Assembly (NCBI GenBank): GCA_022393335.1
Contig: JAJEKB010020847.1
Coordinates: forward strand, 154,140-218,139
DNA length: 64,000 nt
Reading direction: 5' to 3'
From: Macrotrachela quadricornifera
Lineage: Eukaryota; Rotifera; Eurotatoria; Philodinida; Philodinidae
Numbering within the stretch: the first letter of the stretch is position 1; each line of letters begins with the position of its first letter. Below are positions 20,485-32,436 of this stretch, one piece after another. The notes beneath the pieces are model-generated. The model ran no database searches. It was given only the letters and a program-made list of their open reading frames with translations, and was not told the DNA's origin. The position numbers and the translations under genes are program-made.

Positions 20485-22202
20485 CTACTTAACGAAATGT
20501 ATGTTCGATGATATTGTCATATTTGGTTGGGGTTGAGCGGAGTTATTTGACGGGATGGTGCGGTCGCCAGTTATTGTGGTGAACGAAACCTTACGATTAA
20601 GTTGAAATCCATCATTTAGTCTAATAGAGACTTGACGAAAACGATCATAAAACTGTTGCGCGATTGGTATCAGAGACACTCTTTCAAGTCGGCTAGATGT
20701 TAGTGAAGGAAGTATAAAGTGTTGAATAAAATCTTTCATAGTCTCAATAACATCAAGTAATACTGTTTGATGTAACTGTGTATCCAGTGTAAGAGTCTTC
20801 AATTCGGCTTTTAGTTGATCAACTTTATCTTCAACTCGTTTGTTACTCTCGAGCAATTTTGACAAATTATTGTTGATGTTTTCCCATGATTTTTCTGTTT
20901 CTACTGTGTTTGTCTTATTTGATTGACATGTTGTATGCTCTTGTTCGATATTCCATCTTCTTGGCTGATAGTTATCGACTGTTTTTAATGCCGGAAAATC
21001 TTGTTCTTATAGATCAAAACCTGGCGCTTGTTCCTCTAGTGCAAGTCGATGAAGTTTACCACTATTAATTGCTTCTTCGACATCTTCTTTTAATCACTGT
21101 TTATAATCTCGAATGACTCGACATTGATTATCAAGTGAGTGATGTTTTCCGCTACATTGAGCACATTTTAGTTCCTTTTTACATTCATGTGATGAATCAT
21201 CTTTGAGAATCTCAAGACATATTCGACATCTAGCTGATGCATTACACTTGTTTATTAAATGTCCGATACACCAACAATTGGTGCAATACGACCGAGCTTT
21301 AACGCAGAATTGTATTCTTGGTAATCTTTAACATCAAATCGAAAGTCATTTGATCTTCTAGGATAGGTGTACTGAATCCGTTTTATACGATCCGTCGATG
21401 CAATTGTACGTTGTATTTCATTTGCAACAAATTCGTCATCTAATTCACGAGGTACATATCGAATTACGAGAGCAAGTGAATCTGGTGTAAATTTCGGTTT
21501 TATAACTTCAATGTCGATACCATTGATTTTAGTAGGCCAATTATTAGTTGCCACGAGATTTGCATAGTCAACTTTGTTATTTACGCCAAGTTTTAATTTT
21601 TTACCTGTCCAACCAACTAATGTAAATCGATTAACTTTAACACCATTTTTTTGTAATTCTTTCAATATTATATCACTTGTATGTATAGCTGATGGAATAT
21701 TGTTCCGATCTGTGTTCGCTACCCATTGTATATGGAAGCATGGCAGATTAGATGAAACAGCATGTTTCAATTGGTCGAAGGAGATACGTTTATGTTGATT
21801 AACATTTTGATTTGGAGCTTGTAGAACACTTGATGACGGTGAAATTAACTGTTGTTGAGATCGAGTTGTATTTTGTTGAGCAGCATTAGTAACCTTTTCT
21901 CTACTCCGTTAAACTCTTTTTCTCTGATTATGATTTTGACCATTTCCATTGTTAGAAGATCTTCCATTGTCGTCGAGTCGACGACCCCGTTTGGGTATAG
22001 AGTTAAGTTGTTCTTGATTAGAATAATTTTTTTGAAGATATTTATGCACATTCAATGCTGGTTCAGGACATTCTGATAGAAACTTTGAAATTTGTGCTAC
22101 TTGAACATTTGCTGTAACGATTGTTTCTTGTAATTGATGTTCATCAGATATACGATAACAGCTATTAGAGTAATTATTAATTTCTTCATTTTCTTCCATC
22201 AT
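20485..22202 (-). pseudogene. Non-LTR retrotransposon ORF1 (gag-like, zinc knuckles), frameshifted
   Basis: This precedes ORF2 by 14 bases. The N-terminal part (22202-21909) is polar and ends GNGQNHNQRKRV. The middle (21770-21255) is an RNA-binding-like domain (FHIQWVANTDRNNIPSA, LALVIRYVPRELDDE) that ends in a stop inside VGVSDI. After a frame change the minus strand reads CWCIGHLINKC, CRICLEIL, then CAQCSGKHHSLDNQC: three cysteine/histidine knuckles as in bdelloid LINE gag proteins. The end (20865-20485) is helical with NNNLSKLLESNKRVEDKVDQ. Breaks occur near 21905, 21255 and 21095. Its role would be RNA binding and particle formation. Confidence 0.75.
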
Positions 22203-22374
22203 TCGTACTCTCTTACCAACGTAGAGAGGATGGTATTACAAAGAAAATATATGATGTATGCAAGAAAAAATGCGACTGCTCTTCACGATGTAAAAAGGGG
22301 GAATGATTTGAAATTATTATCATCTGAAAAAAAAGAACAAATCAAGCAAAACAAAACATCTTCTTATGTCTAAG

Positions 22375-24556
22375 CTATTTTACCTCGAATACGTTCAAAA
22401 TAATGAATAACAGATTCAGCTGATGAAAGAACATCTTGTAAACAACAACTTGAACTTTGTATAATACGAGAAAGCTTTTCTGTAGCTGAAAATATTAAGT
22501 GACCTAGTTTTAATCCAAAGAAAAAATTAAATTTGTTCATTTGTTCATGTAAACCATTAGCTTTAATACTAGGACCACCTTTTTCTTCACTAAGTGTATA
22601 TAAAGCTTCTTGAACTAAAAATAATAAAGTTATTTACATTTGCGAATAGCATCATTCTTTTATGTAATGTATTATTTTCTCTCACACTACGCGAGAAATA
22701 TCAGAAGAAGAGTAAACAAGTACACATAATTGAGATTTTATATTACCTAGTTCATAATTATTTAATAAGGAATTATACGATTCAGCACGCATAGTCCACC
22801 GTGTTGGACATAAACGATGTAAGATTTGAATAAGGCATTGTTAATTGATTGGATATTTCCTTTAAAATAGCAAGACGTTTTGGTGATCGACAAACAAAAT
22901 CAATTATGTCTTTTGTGAATAATATACAATTACTAATTGTAGAACATTCATAGTTAAATCATGTAGAGCTAAATATAAACAGTGAGCATTACAATGCACA
23001 AAGAAAGCTTTAGACTGTTGTTTTAAAACTAAAGCTGATACACCGCCATAAATTCCACTCATAGACGATGCTCCGTCGTAACTCTGACCACGACAGCCAG
23101 AGATATTTAAACCACAACAAGTTAATACATCAAAAACAGCTTCTAAAATTATCTCAGTATTTTGTCGAGATAATTCATAAAGACCAAGAACATCTTCAAA
23201 AATTTCATAGTTATCGCTTATAGATCGAATACCAACACATAATTGTTCAAGAGTTGATTCATCATATATCAAAGAAAACCGTTTTCCATTAGAAATCTTA
23301 ATAGAAAAAAAAGCATTTTAAGCTTCATATGAACTTAAAAACAATATAATATCAATTTAGAACAGAAGACCAGAAACGCTTTAATATTCTTTTTATCATT
23401 TTTCTGTAATTTATCAATAATATAAATATTCTGTATCAAATGTAACAATGAATTATAGCACATAGTGGTGGTGTATGACTCACTTCCTTTACAATATCTC
23501 GAATAATAACTAAATAAATCTCTCTACTTAAAGTTCATTAATTATATCATGTGATAAATATCTCATGTTATTTATCCATTCTTTTAAGAAATTATTATCA
23601 ATGCTTCGAAGTTTCAACAGCTGACTCAAATTGCTTTCTATATCAGAGTGTCCTCTAAGTGCAAGTTCTTGTCGAAGTAAATATATAAGAGAAGAAATTT
23701 GTATCAAAAATGATTCTCGATACTGTTCTTATTGTCTTTTGGTTGTTAACATTAATTGTGTAATTACAGTTGGCTTTGCTTGTTGATTAACAACATATAC
23801 TGAATCAGAATGAATTTTGCTTGATTCGTGATATTTAAATCTTTTTCTTGCATTCTTTCAATCACAAAAACCATCTGTTATAAAACTTCTATAAGTAGGA
23901 TTTAATTTCGTTTTATCTAAATGAATTTCACGTTCAAATGTATCTCGACATACATAACAAAATAATTCTTTTTAACCTTAAATAACAAAACATTTTTTCA
24001 GTCAAATTTTTGAGTATGATTATATTTATTTTATACAAAAACTCACTTTACAAAATGTTAACCAAGAATGATCCATAAGCCACCTTTTTTGGCATGATCG
24101 TTTGTCGATTGTTGTCAAGGCTAGTTCATCATCTGCAACAGGATGATACGGTTTAGACGAATTACAACAATACATATCACATTTGGACGAAACTATTTCG
24201 AGTTGAGTAGATCGATTAGATAGAGATAAATTTGTTGTTTGTTGTAGTAATGTTTGATTATCTGTTGTGTGTGGTGGTGATATTTGTTTATTTGTATTCT
24301 GTGATTTATCAAAATTACCAAAAAAATCAAATTTATTCTCAGATTCATCATAATTTTCTGATAAATCATTAATATTGGACGGATTTAAAAGATCAACAAG
24401 AGGTGCATTTTGAATCAAAGTAGATGCTTCATGGATATTATCTTTAGGAAGTGTTGAAACTTCAGTTAACTCAATTTCTTCTGTTGAAAAAAATGTTGTA
24501 CTTTTTATTTTTTTAGTAAAAAAATCAAGAATTGATCCATCACGTTTTGATGCCAT
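22375..24556 (-). pseudogene. hAT-type transposase (TTF zinc finger, ZMYM1-like), broken
   Basis: The N-terminus MASKRDGSILDFFTKK leads to CDMYCCNSSKPYHPV and SCQKRWLMDHSWLTFCK, a TTF-type zinc finger. Further down the frame is broken, but FEREIHLDKTKLNPTYRSFI, QELALRGHSD and LKEWINNMRYLSHDI are visible. GQSYDGASSMSGIYGGVSAL and FFVHCNAHCLYLALHDL (22904-23272) belong to the RNase H-like core. CPTRWTMRAESYNSLLNNYEL and the last exon, from about 22615 to the stop near 22375 (ending FERIRGKIA), form the C-terminal side. Several stops and shifts (about 23880, 23730, 22910, 22830) disable it. ZMYM1-like genes can be host genes, but the decay suggests a dead transposon. Confidence 0.72.
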
Positions 24557-25200
24557 TACTGTTTATAATCTGAAGTATTGATTTTATGATTATGATCAAA
24601 AGAATGTACCATTTATCTGTTTAATATTTATATTAATATGAAATCACTTTTCTTCAACAAGAATAATATATAATCGTCTGATTCACTAATAATATCATAA
24701 TGAAAAACGCATTCAAAAGATATGAAAGCTAGACATTCGGATACGTATGGAATAAATTTTCTACATTTTATATTTCAATCGTTACATTTGCTGATACTTT
24801 AAACAAATACTACGCATCTGTTTCACTAAATATATTGAATAAAATGTCAACATCATAAAAGAGAATATTGGCGTTCGAATATGGATTAGTTTTGGTACTT
24901 ATTGATCGTGTACTTCTACGATTGGCGTAGCACGTATATCACTTTGTGTAAATAAGACGAAAGGTGTCGCTATCAACCATAAAGATATAGTTAGTGGAAT
25001 TACAGTTCTCTAATTTCTTAGTCACAATACATAACGAAAATTAAAGCTTGAATCTTTGCACAGAAATAAAATCCATGTGATAGAATAAGTCTAAACCGTT
25101 ATGTGAATAAATATCGAATTTATAATTCAGGTTAGGCTGAGCCTCCACACGCCAAAAAAAGGTAAGGCTCAAGTCTCCACGTTCCGCTGCCTATGCTTTT
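24557..25200. other. Spacer between hAT relic and copy B unit
   Basis: No gene or clear repeat is visible. A CAGGTTAGGCTGAGCC segment near 25128 followed by GGTAAGGCTCAAG is a short imperfect inverted pair. Confidence 0.35.
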
Positions 25201-26436
25201 CATGATACTTATAATTATTTTAAAGATTCTTTTTCAATCTGTTGTTAGATTTGATCTTGTAAAAAATAGATATTTCAATACTAATTAAAATTGATACAAA
25301 AATCATGCAAATGCTTCTGATGAATGTCCAACAAACTCTGAAACTTTTGTTTTACATCTTATGAGTTTTGACTACAGCTTCTGATTGAGAAAAAAAAACT
25401 TGTCAGAGCTGATATTAACAATTGTTTATGAAATGCATTTTATTGAACAAGATATTATATTCACACCACAGCTATCGTCAGACCACTTTTTTTCGGACTG
25501 GCATCCAGGCATCTTCCAGGCCAAATCAGGCTAACAGATGTTTCTGATTTTTCAAATCCATTACATCCTGTGGGGATGCCCAGTCGTATTTATTATCACA
25601 AGACCATCTGTTTCTAAACTAATTTTATGAGAAAATCCAGTTTTTTTCTTTCCTATAGAAATTATGTGTTTTTTGACACTTGTTAATCTATAAAATTCAT
25701 TATATACTCTTTATTGGAATAATATCATTTCTTATTCTGTATTTTAGGGTATCCACACGGCTGGGCAAATCCGTATAATTTTATAAATATAAGTTCTCGC
25801 AACGCTATCAGTTTTTCGTATTCAACTCGGCTGGAAATACAAAAATAGAGTAATATGAGAGAACAGGTGATGATAAATTATCATTAATATTATTGTATTG
25901 ATGTTTTTCATGTTTGTACAAACAATATATTTGCTAGATGGAATGTAATAATAATTTTAACGGACAAACAAATCATAAAATATTTCTATTCATATATATT
26001 AAAATAGATGAAACAAAAGCGAATAAAAAATATATGTAACTTATTGACATGTCGTTATTTAAATTATTGCTCCCAAAAAATAGCATTATTTTCAATATTT
26101 CTGTTAAAATAAAATATTCATAGTTATCTTTTCACTTTCTTCATTTGGTTATTCTTTCAGTCTATGAGACTGTTTTATAATTCTAAACGATTAAAATTGA
26201 TAATTAAAATCTTCAGCTTGTTAGATCATATTGTTTTTCAAGTTTACTACTATGAAAGTTAATATTATGCAATATCTAGGCCGACAGCTCTGATACAAAT
26301 GATTCTTCATTATAATAAATTGTTTTATTTTAATAAAAGATAAAAACTAAATTTGAAAAAACTATTCATATCTAAACTACTAAAAGAAAATCTTTGTTTA
26401 TTTTGTTTAATGTTCATTATAAATATAATTGTATTC
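25201..26436. repeat. 3' flank of copy B, nearly identical to 37720-38953
   Basis: From AAAGATTCTTTTTCAATCTG near 25219, this flank runs collinear with the flank of copy C at well above 95% identity by eye. Copy A's flank is clearly more diverged. B and C are therefore the most recent pair in this part of the array. Confidence 0.8.
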
Positions 26437-29400
26437 TTAGTTGATATGAAAATCGTGTGTTTTATCATTTAATGTCAAAACTATATGTTTCAAAGGAGAT
26501 ACTTGATCCACTATGTTTTGTGCACGTTCTAAATATTTTTTTGCTTCATCCATATTTTCTTGACGTCCATGAAGAATTGCGAAATTATGTAATGTTCGCC
26601 ATATATACATATGATTAGCTGGTAATATTGCTTCCAGTATTTTCAATGCTGTTTCATATACTTCAAGAGCCATTTGATAGTTTCCATTTGCCAAATGAAC
26701 ATTACCTATATTAATTCCTGTTACCACTCGATCTAGATGAAATAATGGAAGAACACGTTCATAAATTTTCATCCCTTCTTCATATTTATTCAATGCTTGT
26801 TTAAACTAAATTAAAAGATTTTTAAAAAAAATAATATTTTAATGAAAGTTTTCTCATACATTTTCTCGTTTATACTCCATAATACCTAAATTAATTGATA
26901 AACCAGCAACGTCAATATCATCTTTCGGTAAACTTTTTTTATATAAACCCATAGCACGTTCGAAACATTCATTAGCTTTTGTTTGTTCACCTTGTTCACT
27001 ATAAACAGCTCCAAGTCCATTCATAGCTTTTCCAGCACTTGCTATACGTTTTGGTTCAGCATTTATAAGTAAATTATATGCACGATAGAAACAATTTGTT
27101 GCATGTTTTAAATCACCTTTCATACGATTCAAACGACCAAAATAAAAATATATACCAGCTATTTCATCATCATTTGGACGTAATTCATCAAGAACTGTAT
27201 TAAAATATCGTTCAGCTTGAACGTAATCACCCATTTCAATAAGTAAATTACCAAACATTAATATTTTATTTGATTTAGTCATAGTTTCAACTAGAACGTC
27301 CAAATACTGAGTAATCACTTCAGCATCTTTATCAGTTGCATTGAGTTCTATATGCCATAAATCTTCTTCAGTATTATATTTACATGAATCAATTTGAAAT
27401 AATGCTCCTAAGAATAGATGATTACAAACATAACAATTTCTTATTCTAAGCAATAGAAAAAAACCGAAAACAATCAAATTGCTTACTTATATGATGAAGA
27501 GTTATTTAGAAATTTTAGAAGATAAAATGGTGGGTGAATATTTTCAAATAACTTTTGATAAGAGTAAAATAGAGAGCTGTGGCTTTCGCTATTAGAAAAC
27601 GGAGATAGAGATAAATCGAAATGAATACTATAAGATAAACCGACATAGTTTTTTCAACGAATTAAAACGACATTTCTGCAGAAGAATGTATTTTGCAAGG
27701 TGAAGAAACTGATTTCTCAATAGCCTCGTGTGCATTTGTATCACTGATAGAAGATCGAAATACTATATACAAGACTGAGATGTTCAGATCCATTCATTCA
27801 GAAGTTATAAGTATCAAAGTGAATATTCTAAAGCTGAAATTTCTATTAATTTCTATGAAAAAGAAAATAGATATTTTTGAAAAATTGACAAAGAAAACTT
27901 TAACAAATCTTCTGGAAAAATCGATATTATACATTTCAATACGTCTTCATCTTTTCTTTCTAATAGTGGAATCCACAGTTCTCTATCTTGCTCCTACTAA
28001 AAGTTTTTTGAAAGATGTTCACTAGACATTTTTTTAGAATAGGTGTTAGTAGTGGATGCAACAATAAATAAAATTAAAAATTATTAATTATACACTTTAC
28101 TTCTAGTAATAGAAATCATTATTTAGTAATATTATCTGAAATTTTTTCTAGGTATGTTTATACTATTAGAAACATGAAAAAGATATTTATTGTTTTTCTC
28201 TTACCAGTATCAATGATAAATTGACCGTCATCAGGAAATGGTGAATATGGTTCAACATCAGCAATAACAATATTCTGAACAACATTTAAATCCACTGTAT
28301 ATTCAATTAGAACACGTATAAAACCTTCTTCTTTATATAATCTTGTTAGATAATTATCAGCAATTGAACGTTTACTACTTGTTGATAAATATTCAGTATT
28401 TGATATTAAATTTCCAATATTATTTTGATAATTCATTAGTTCATCTTGACTTAATATTTCAGAACGATAAAGTTTTAAAACGTCTTTTTGTTTTTCTCTA
28501 AGTCTTTTACATTCGAATTCAAGTTGTTTATTTAAATCCGAAATGAAAAAACTAAGTGAAAATAAAATTGCATAATTTTTCGTTCGAAAACTTCTATTGA
28601 TTAATCTAAAAAAAATTTGAATAATTTTTATTTTCATCTATATTGTTAACTTATTTCTGATTCTATTAACTTACGTGCGAAGAAAGTTTTCTTTTGTATA
28701 CCATATTATAACATCACTGGAGTCATATATTTGATCAAATTCATCGATATTTGCTAATTCAGTTGTATTACCTCGATAATAAGATCGACATAGTTTTATC
28801 ATTATACTTTTTCCACCAGCTAATCCTGATAAAATTTTTAAACCAAGTTTACACAATTGAAAATGTAAAGATGAAATTTGATCTTTTGGAAGATTATATA
28901 TTGTTATTGCTTCTTTGTTGTACATATTCAATAGAGTTTTTTGTTGATGAACTTCTTCACGAGATCTATTTATTGCATTTTCAAGTTTAGTATAATTTTC
29001 ACATAATTCATGTATATAAGTATGTTGTTTACTACAAATTTCTCTAGTCATACCAGATGGTGGAGAATAAAAAAATACACTATCAATTTGTTTTAATGGT
29101 TCAATTGATTCAATAAAAGTAATTGACGGCTCATCATCAATTATTAATATTACTTTATCTGTTAGAGATTGTATATATTGTAAACACTTATATTCATAAT
29201 TGAATATCTTAAAAATAAATTATGAAATTGTTAATTTCATAAAAATGAATTATAAACTTACTTGAATATCTTTATAAGATTTTCGAAGAACATCAATTGT
29301 CTCTTGATCTTCTGTTGTTGATACAAAATAGATTAATTTTACTCCATTGTAATGAGTTTCTATTTGTTCTTCTTCTGCTTCTTCTTCTTGCTGTGTATCT

Positions 29401-29495
29401 GCATCCTGAATCACGTCTTCTATTAAATGTTTTGATCTCCGTCTTTTTATGTCTTGCGTAATCCATTTAAAAAGCGGTATGTTAAAAAATGACAT
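26437..29495 (-). CDS. ART-TPR protein, copy B (predicted catalytically dead)
   Basis: Exons are 29495-29262, 29207-28675, 28605-28205, 27407-26860 and 26805-26437, giving 694 residues with no stop and canonical splice sites. The domain order is an acidic N-terminus, a globular domain (VILIIDDEPSITFIE), an ART domain (LYRSEILSQDEL, EYLSTSSKR, YSPFPDDGQFIIDTG), the linker GALFQIDSCKYNTEEDLW, and six TPRs such as YFGRLNRMKGDLKHATNCF and ANGNYQMALEVYETALKIL. The catalytic E-x-E is D-G-Q, as in A and C. All introns are short except intron 3 (797 bp), which carries the old inverted-repeat element. Its body is very close to copy C and its 5' flank is close to copy A. TPR number and spacing suggest a protein-binding superhelix. 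The biological role is unknown. Confidence 0.9.
27530..28022. mobile_element. Inverted-repeat element in intron 3 of copy B
   Basis: The left arm (27535-27600, with AAATAGAGAGCTGTGGC) is about 80% complementary to the right arm (27958-28020, with CCACAGTTCTCTATCTTGC), around a 360-bp centre. The same structure lies in intron 3 of copies A, C (about 40085-40570) and D (about 54370-54890). It is a fixed, pre-duplication MITE. The short frame it creates on the plus strand is not a gene. Confidence 0.7.
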
Positions 29496-29545
29496 AACTT
29501 TAAAATGAATGTTGATAATATGTATCTATTCGTTTATTGGTGAAC

Positions 29546-29560
29546 GTGAAATATATACTC
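29546..29560 (-). promoter_or_regulatory. Candidate TATA box of copy B
   Basis: The gene strand carries GAGTATATATTTCAC about 55-65 bp upstream of the ATG. Equivalent boxes lie upstream of copy A (about 8219), C (about 42102) and D (about 56500). C and D share a CGTATATATGTAAC version. The position fits a core promoter with a short 5' leader. The assignment is by motif only. Confidence 0.35.
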
Positions 29561-29831
29561 CTCTGATACACTTGATTGATTACAATGATTGCAAAAAAAG
29601 AAAAAAAACACATTATCTGACTATAAAGTATACTCAATAATACTTTGTTTGATAAGGATATTTGGGGGAGAACTTCATTCAAATTTTTCTTAAATGCAAT
29701 TCACATCATTTTATAAGAATTAACGAATTTTTGATGAAAATATTTACTAATTAGTAATAAATGATTAATTCATTGAAACTGTTATATGTGAAAAAGATAT
29801 TTGATATTGTTTTGTTTTGTTTAATTTATAG

Positions 29832-30008
29832 ATGTCAAAGATTAATGAATATATTTTATTATCACAAAAAGAAAACAAATCGATTCAATTCCGGAATTAT
29901 TCTTATATAATACATTTATCGTTAGTTTGTTTTGTTTTTATTATATTAATCGTCGTATTAATATTTAGATTAGAATTAGTCATGTTGATGACGACGCACT
30001 TTCGATAG
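29832..30008 (+). CDS. Candidate 58-residue single-pass membrane peptide, divergent to copy B
   Basis: The frame starts ATGTCAAAG and encodes MSKINEYILLSQKENKS, then a hydrophobic helix of about 24 residues (IHLSLVCFVFIILIVVLIFR), then a short tail ending TTHFR. It lies about 340 bp upstream of copy B and points away from it. Copies A and C keep the same reading across the helix with mostly hydrophobic-to-hydrophobic changes. A has lost the ATG and C has a disrupting insertion before SQKEN. D is frameshifted. A TTTAATTTATAG just before the ATG could also be a splice acceptor, making this a last exon. It may equally be a chance frame. Confidence 0.3.
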   Translation: MSKINEYILLSQKENKSIQFRNYSYIIHLSLVCFVFIILIVVLIFRLELVMLMTTHFR

Positions 30009-30164
30009 GTGATTAGAAATAGACAACGTTTCACAAATCATTTTATTATTGTATCGAATTGGGCTATCTAGCAAAAAAAGATTTCGTCGCCATTTATTCA
30101 CAATAAAAATAGGTCTAATATTGACAATGTATGAAATATTATCGTTCAAATATTTGTACACATA

Positions 30165-30590
30165 ATTCGTATAAAAGCATGTAAATTAGTTTTTTCTATT
30201 AAACTTGTTCTTCTTCTTTGACTGTGAATTTGAAATATGTATTAAATATTGTTATATAATATAAAAATAAAGTTCAAATATATGACATTAAACACATGCT
30301 TGTAAATGAAACTTGAAGATTTTTTTATACCTTAGTTTAGTTTAGATTATTTATATTTCTTTATTATCTATGTTGTTTAAATTTTAGATAATTTTTTTTC
30401 TGTTAATCAAAGTCTGTGAAATTAAAAAGCACTATTTTCGAATGAATTATTAACTTTTATTGAATCAAGAATAATGGATTTCTTTTTATAATAAATATTA
30501 AAACAACTAAGCTACAACTTCATTACAACGAATCAAATTGATTCTGTTGCAGGATATACAAATAATAATAATAATAATACATCTTACTTA
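30165..30590. other. Spacer with (AAT)n microsatellite
   Basis: This is AT-rich sequence with no gene. An AAT microsatellite lies near 30561-30580. Confidence 0.5.
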
Positions 30591-30773
30591 TTAAAAGGTA
30601 AGTACACGCAAAAATTGACGACGTTTCGGACACACACGATTATCTTCGTCTTCATCGTAATAACATTTTCGATGTTTCATATGATCACAACAATATTCTA
30701 CAATGCCGAAATAATCATCACATATTTTTAATAAGCCACATCCGTATAATGCACAAAGGATTTGTTCAGCCAT
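30591..30773 (-). CDS. Candidate small Cys-rich protein, 60 residues
   Basis: The ATG sits in a good context (TATAAAAATGGCTG). The product begins MAEQILCALYGCGLLKICDD and continues with EYCCDHMKHRKC, an acidic DEDED stretch, and VCPKRRQF. It has seven to eight cysteines and no signal peptide or membrane helix, so it could bind zinc or be a small cytosolic protein. The amino-acid composition is unusually balanced for a frame in this AT-rich DNA, which argues for coding. A GTAAGA lies just beyond the stop, so the true gene could continue by splicing. I do not recognise a family. Confidence 0.4.
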   Translation of the reverse strand: MAEQILCALYGCGLLKICDDYFGIVEYCCDHMKHRKCYYDEDEDNRVCPKRRQFLRVLTF

Positions 30774-30827
30774 TTTTATATAAACAAGAAATGTTTAGTT
30801 ATATTACTATGAAAAGATATAAGATAA

Positions 30828-31240
30828 TCTATATATATAAAGAAGAAAGTTTGTCTGCGTGTTTGCTTATAACTCAATCCCGGTAAAAGCTAGCGTCATT
30901 AAATTTTCCACAATACTTCTTTAGGTCCTGAGGAAGGTCGTAGGATGGTTTTTGACTCAAAATTATCATATGAGGGGGGTGTTTTCCCGCCTATTGCTGA
31001 ATTTACTACAGTGAATGTCTTTTTCAGAGAATTTGTGCATATGATTGTTTCTATCTACATATACATATATGAAGAAGTTGTGTCTGTCTGTTTGTTTGTT
31101 TTTTATGGATTTGGATACCGCATGAGCTAGCGGTACCAAACTTTTCATGGCATACTCTTAGATCTAGAGGAAGATCGAGAAAGATCAGAATGACCGGCGA
31201 GATGGTTGGGATGAAATCCCACACAGGTTATAATATACTT
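30828..31240. repeat. Helitron-like 5'-end repeats, two units
   Basis: A TCTATATATATAAAGAAG motif starts at 30828, with AAGCTAGCGTCATTAAA and CCTGAGGAAGGTCG behind it. A second unit near 31055 has TATATGAAGAAG, the TCTG/TTTG run, GAGCTAGCGGTACCAAACTT, AGAGGAAGATCG and GGGATGAAATCCCACACAG. They match the units at 9019-9990. A Helitron helicase pseudogene lies 3 kb downstream on the same strand, so these may be its 5' end or that of non-autonomous kin. Confidence 0.5.
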
Positions 31241-31341
31241 AGGGATGTAATTTTCCTGTTAAAGTTAAATAAATTTAAATTATCAAAAATTTAAAATAAA
31301 TTAAACTTATTTTCTGTTATAAGTTAAAATTTAAAATAAAT

Positions 31342-32056
31342 TAAATTATTTATTTTTGATCATTTCTTAAATTATAAATTAAATTAAATTAAGTTATTCC
31401 ATCGTTTTGAGTTTTTATAACTTTTCAATGAATATTTGGGAGTGGCCCTGATAAATTTTCGAGGACTAGCTACAAGTAGCCAACACTAAAACTGATTGCT
31501 ATTGATTTTGTTGCATCCATACTGCTATATAATAGGAAAAACGAACCTAGAGGTACTCTCCTACTGCAGGGCTTCAGAAGCCACGAGTACCCGTATAATA
31601 TAGGACCTGAGGACCTAAGACTACCCACACAATATAGCACTTGAGTACCTGAGCGTACTTCTTAATATATGATTTGAGGACCTATAGGTACCCCCATAGT
31701 ATAGGACTTGAGGACCCATAGATTCCCTCATTGTATATCAGTTGAGGATCTAAGAGTACCTCCATAATATAGGACTTGAGAACATAAGGGTACCCCAATA
31801 ATATAGCAGTTGAGGACCTAAGAGTACCCTCATAATATAGAACTTGAGGACTCCAAGATAGCCCTTGAAAAGTTGTAGAGACTACTCTCAAATGGGGTCC
31901 TTGAAAAATTGTATTGGCTACTTGTAGCTAGTCCTCGAAAATTTATCAGGGCTACTCCCAAATATTCATTGAAAAGTTATAAAAACTCAAAACGATAGAA
32001 TAACTTAATCTAATTTAATTTATAATTTAAGAAATGATCAAAAATAAATTTAAATC
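31342..32056. mobile_element. 715-bp foldback element enclosing a minisatellite
   Basis: The left arm (31342-31483) ends GAGGACTAGCTACAAGTAGC. The right arm (31914-32056) begins with its complement, GCTACTTGTAGCTAGTCCTC. Both continue outward through TTTTTATAACTTTTCAATGA to an AT-rich end near TGATCA. The arms are over 90% complementary. Between them lie about 140 bp of unique text and a 34-bp tandem repeat. It has no coding capacity. Confidence 0.8.
31575..31860. repeat. Minisatellite, period 34 bp, about 8 units
   Basis: TGAGGACCTAAGAGTACCC-type units recur at 31608, 31642, 31675, 31709, 31743, 31777, 31811 and 31845, a regular 33-34 bp spacing. Each unit contains ATAATATAGRACT. The array is the core of the foldback element around it. 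The 69-codon frame across it is repeat translation. Confidence 0.9.
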
Positions 32057-32436
32057 GACACGCGTAAATATACTGAAATTTTTCCCAATCTTTCAAAAAC
32101 TTCGGAGTATTTGTTACCATTATTAAAATATTCATCCCTTAGTGCCAGTTTTTTTTGCACCGGGTATTGGTATAAAGTACGGTAATACGCATGAGTTAAG
32201 AGAAGGTCAGTCACATTCCCACACTGTTTGCTGAATTATCCTATTTAAAAATGAATGTAAACGTATGTACGACGGAATATATAGTAATAATAGATGAAAA
32301 GATCTTAAGCAAGCATAGAAAATAAAATTTCTCTTAAAAAATCAAAATAGTAAATTTTATTTGAAAATAACATCTAGGATAATTAATTTTTAATATTCAT
32401 ACAATAAAATACAATAGGATTTTTTATTTTTTAATG
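32057..32436. other. Spacer before the Tc1/mariner relic
   Basis: No gene is visible. A CCAGTTTTTTTTGCACCGGG segment near 32143 may mark one end of the transposon, but I cannot find the matching end. Confidence 0.35.

Noticed and set aside
28751..28990. Plus-strand frame repeated at 41300-41539
   Set aside because: It is antisense to exon 2 of ART-TPR copies B and C. Its conservation follows from the real gene.
31575..31860. Regular 34-bp repeats that superficially look like a CRISPR array
   Set aside because: Units are contiguous with no unique spacers. It is a minisatellite inside a foldback element.
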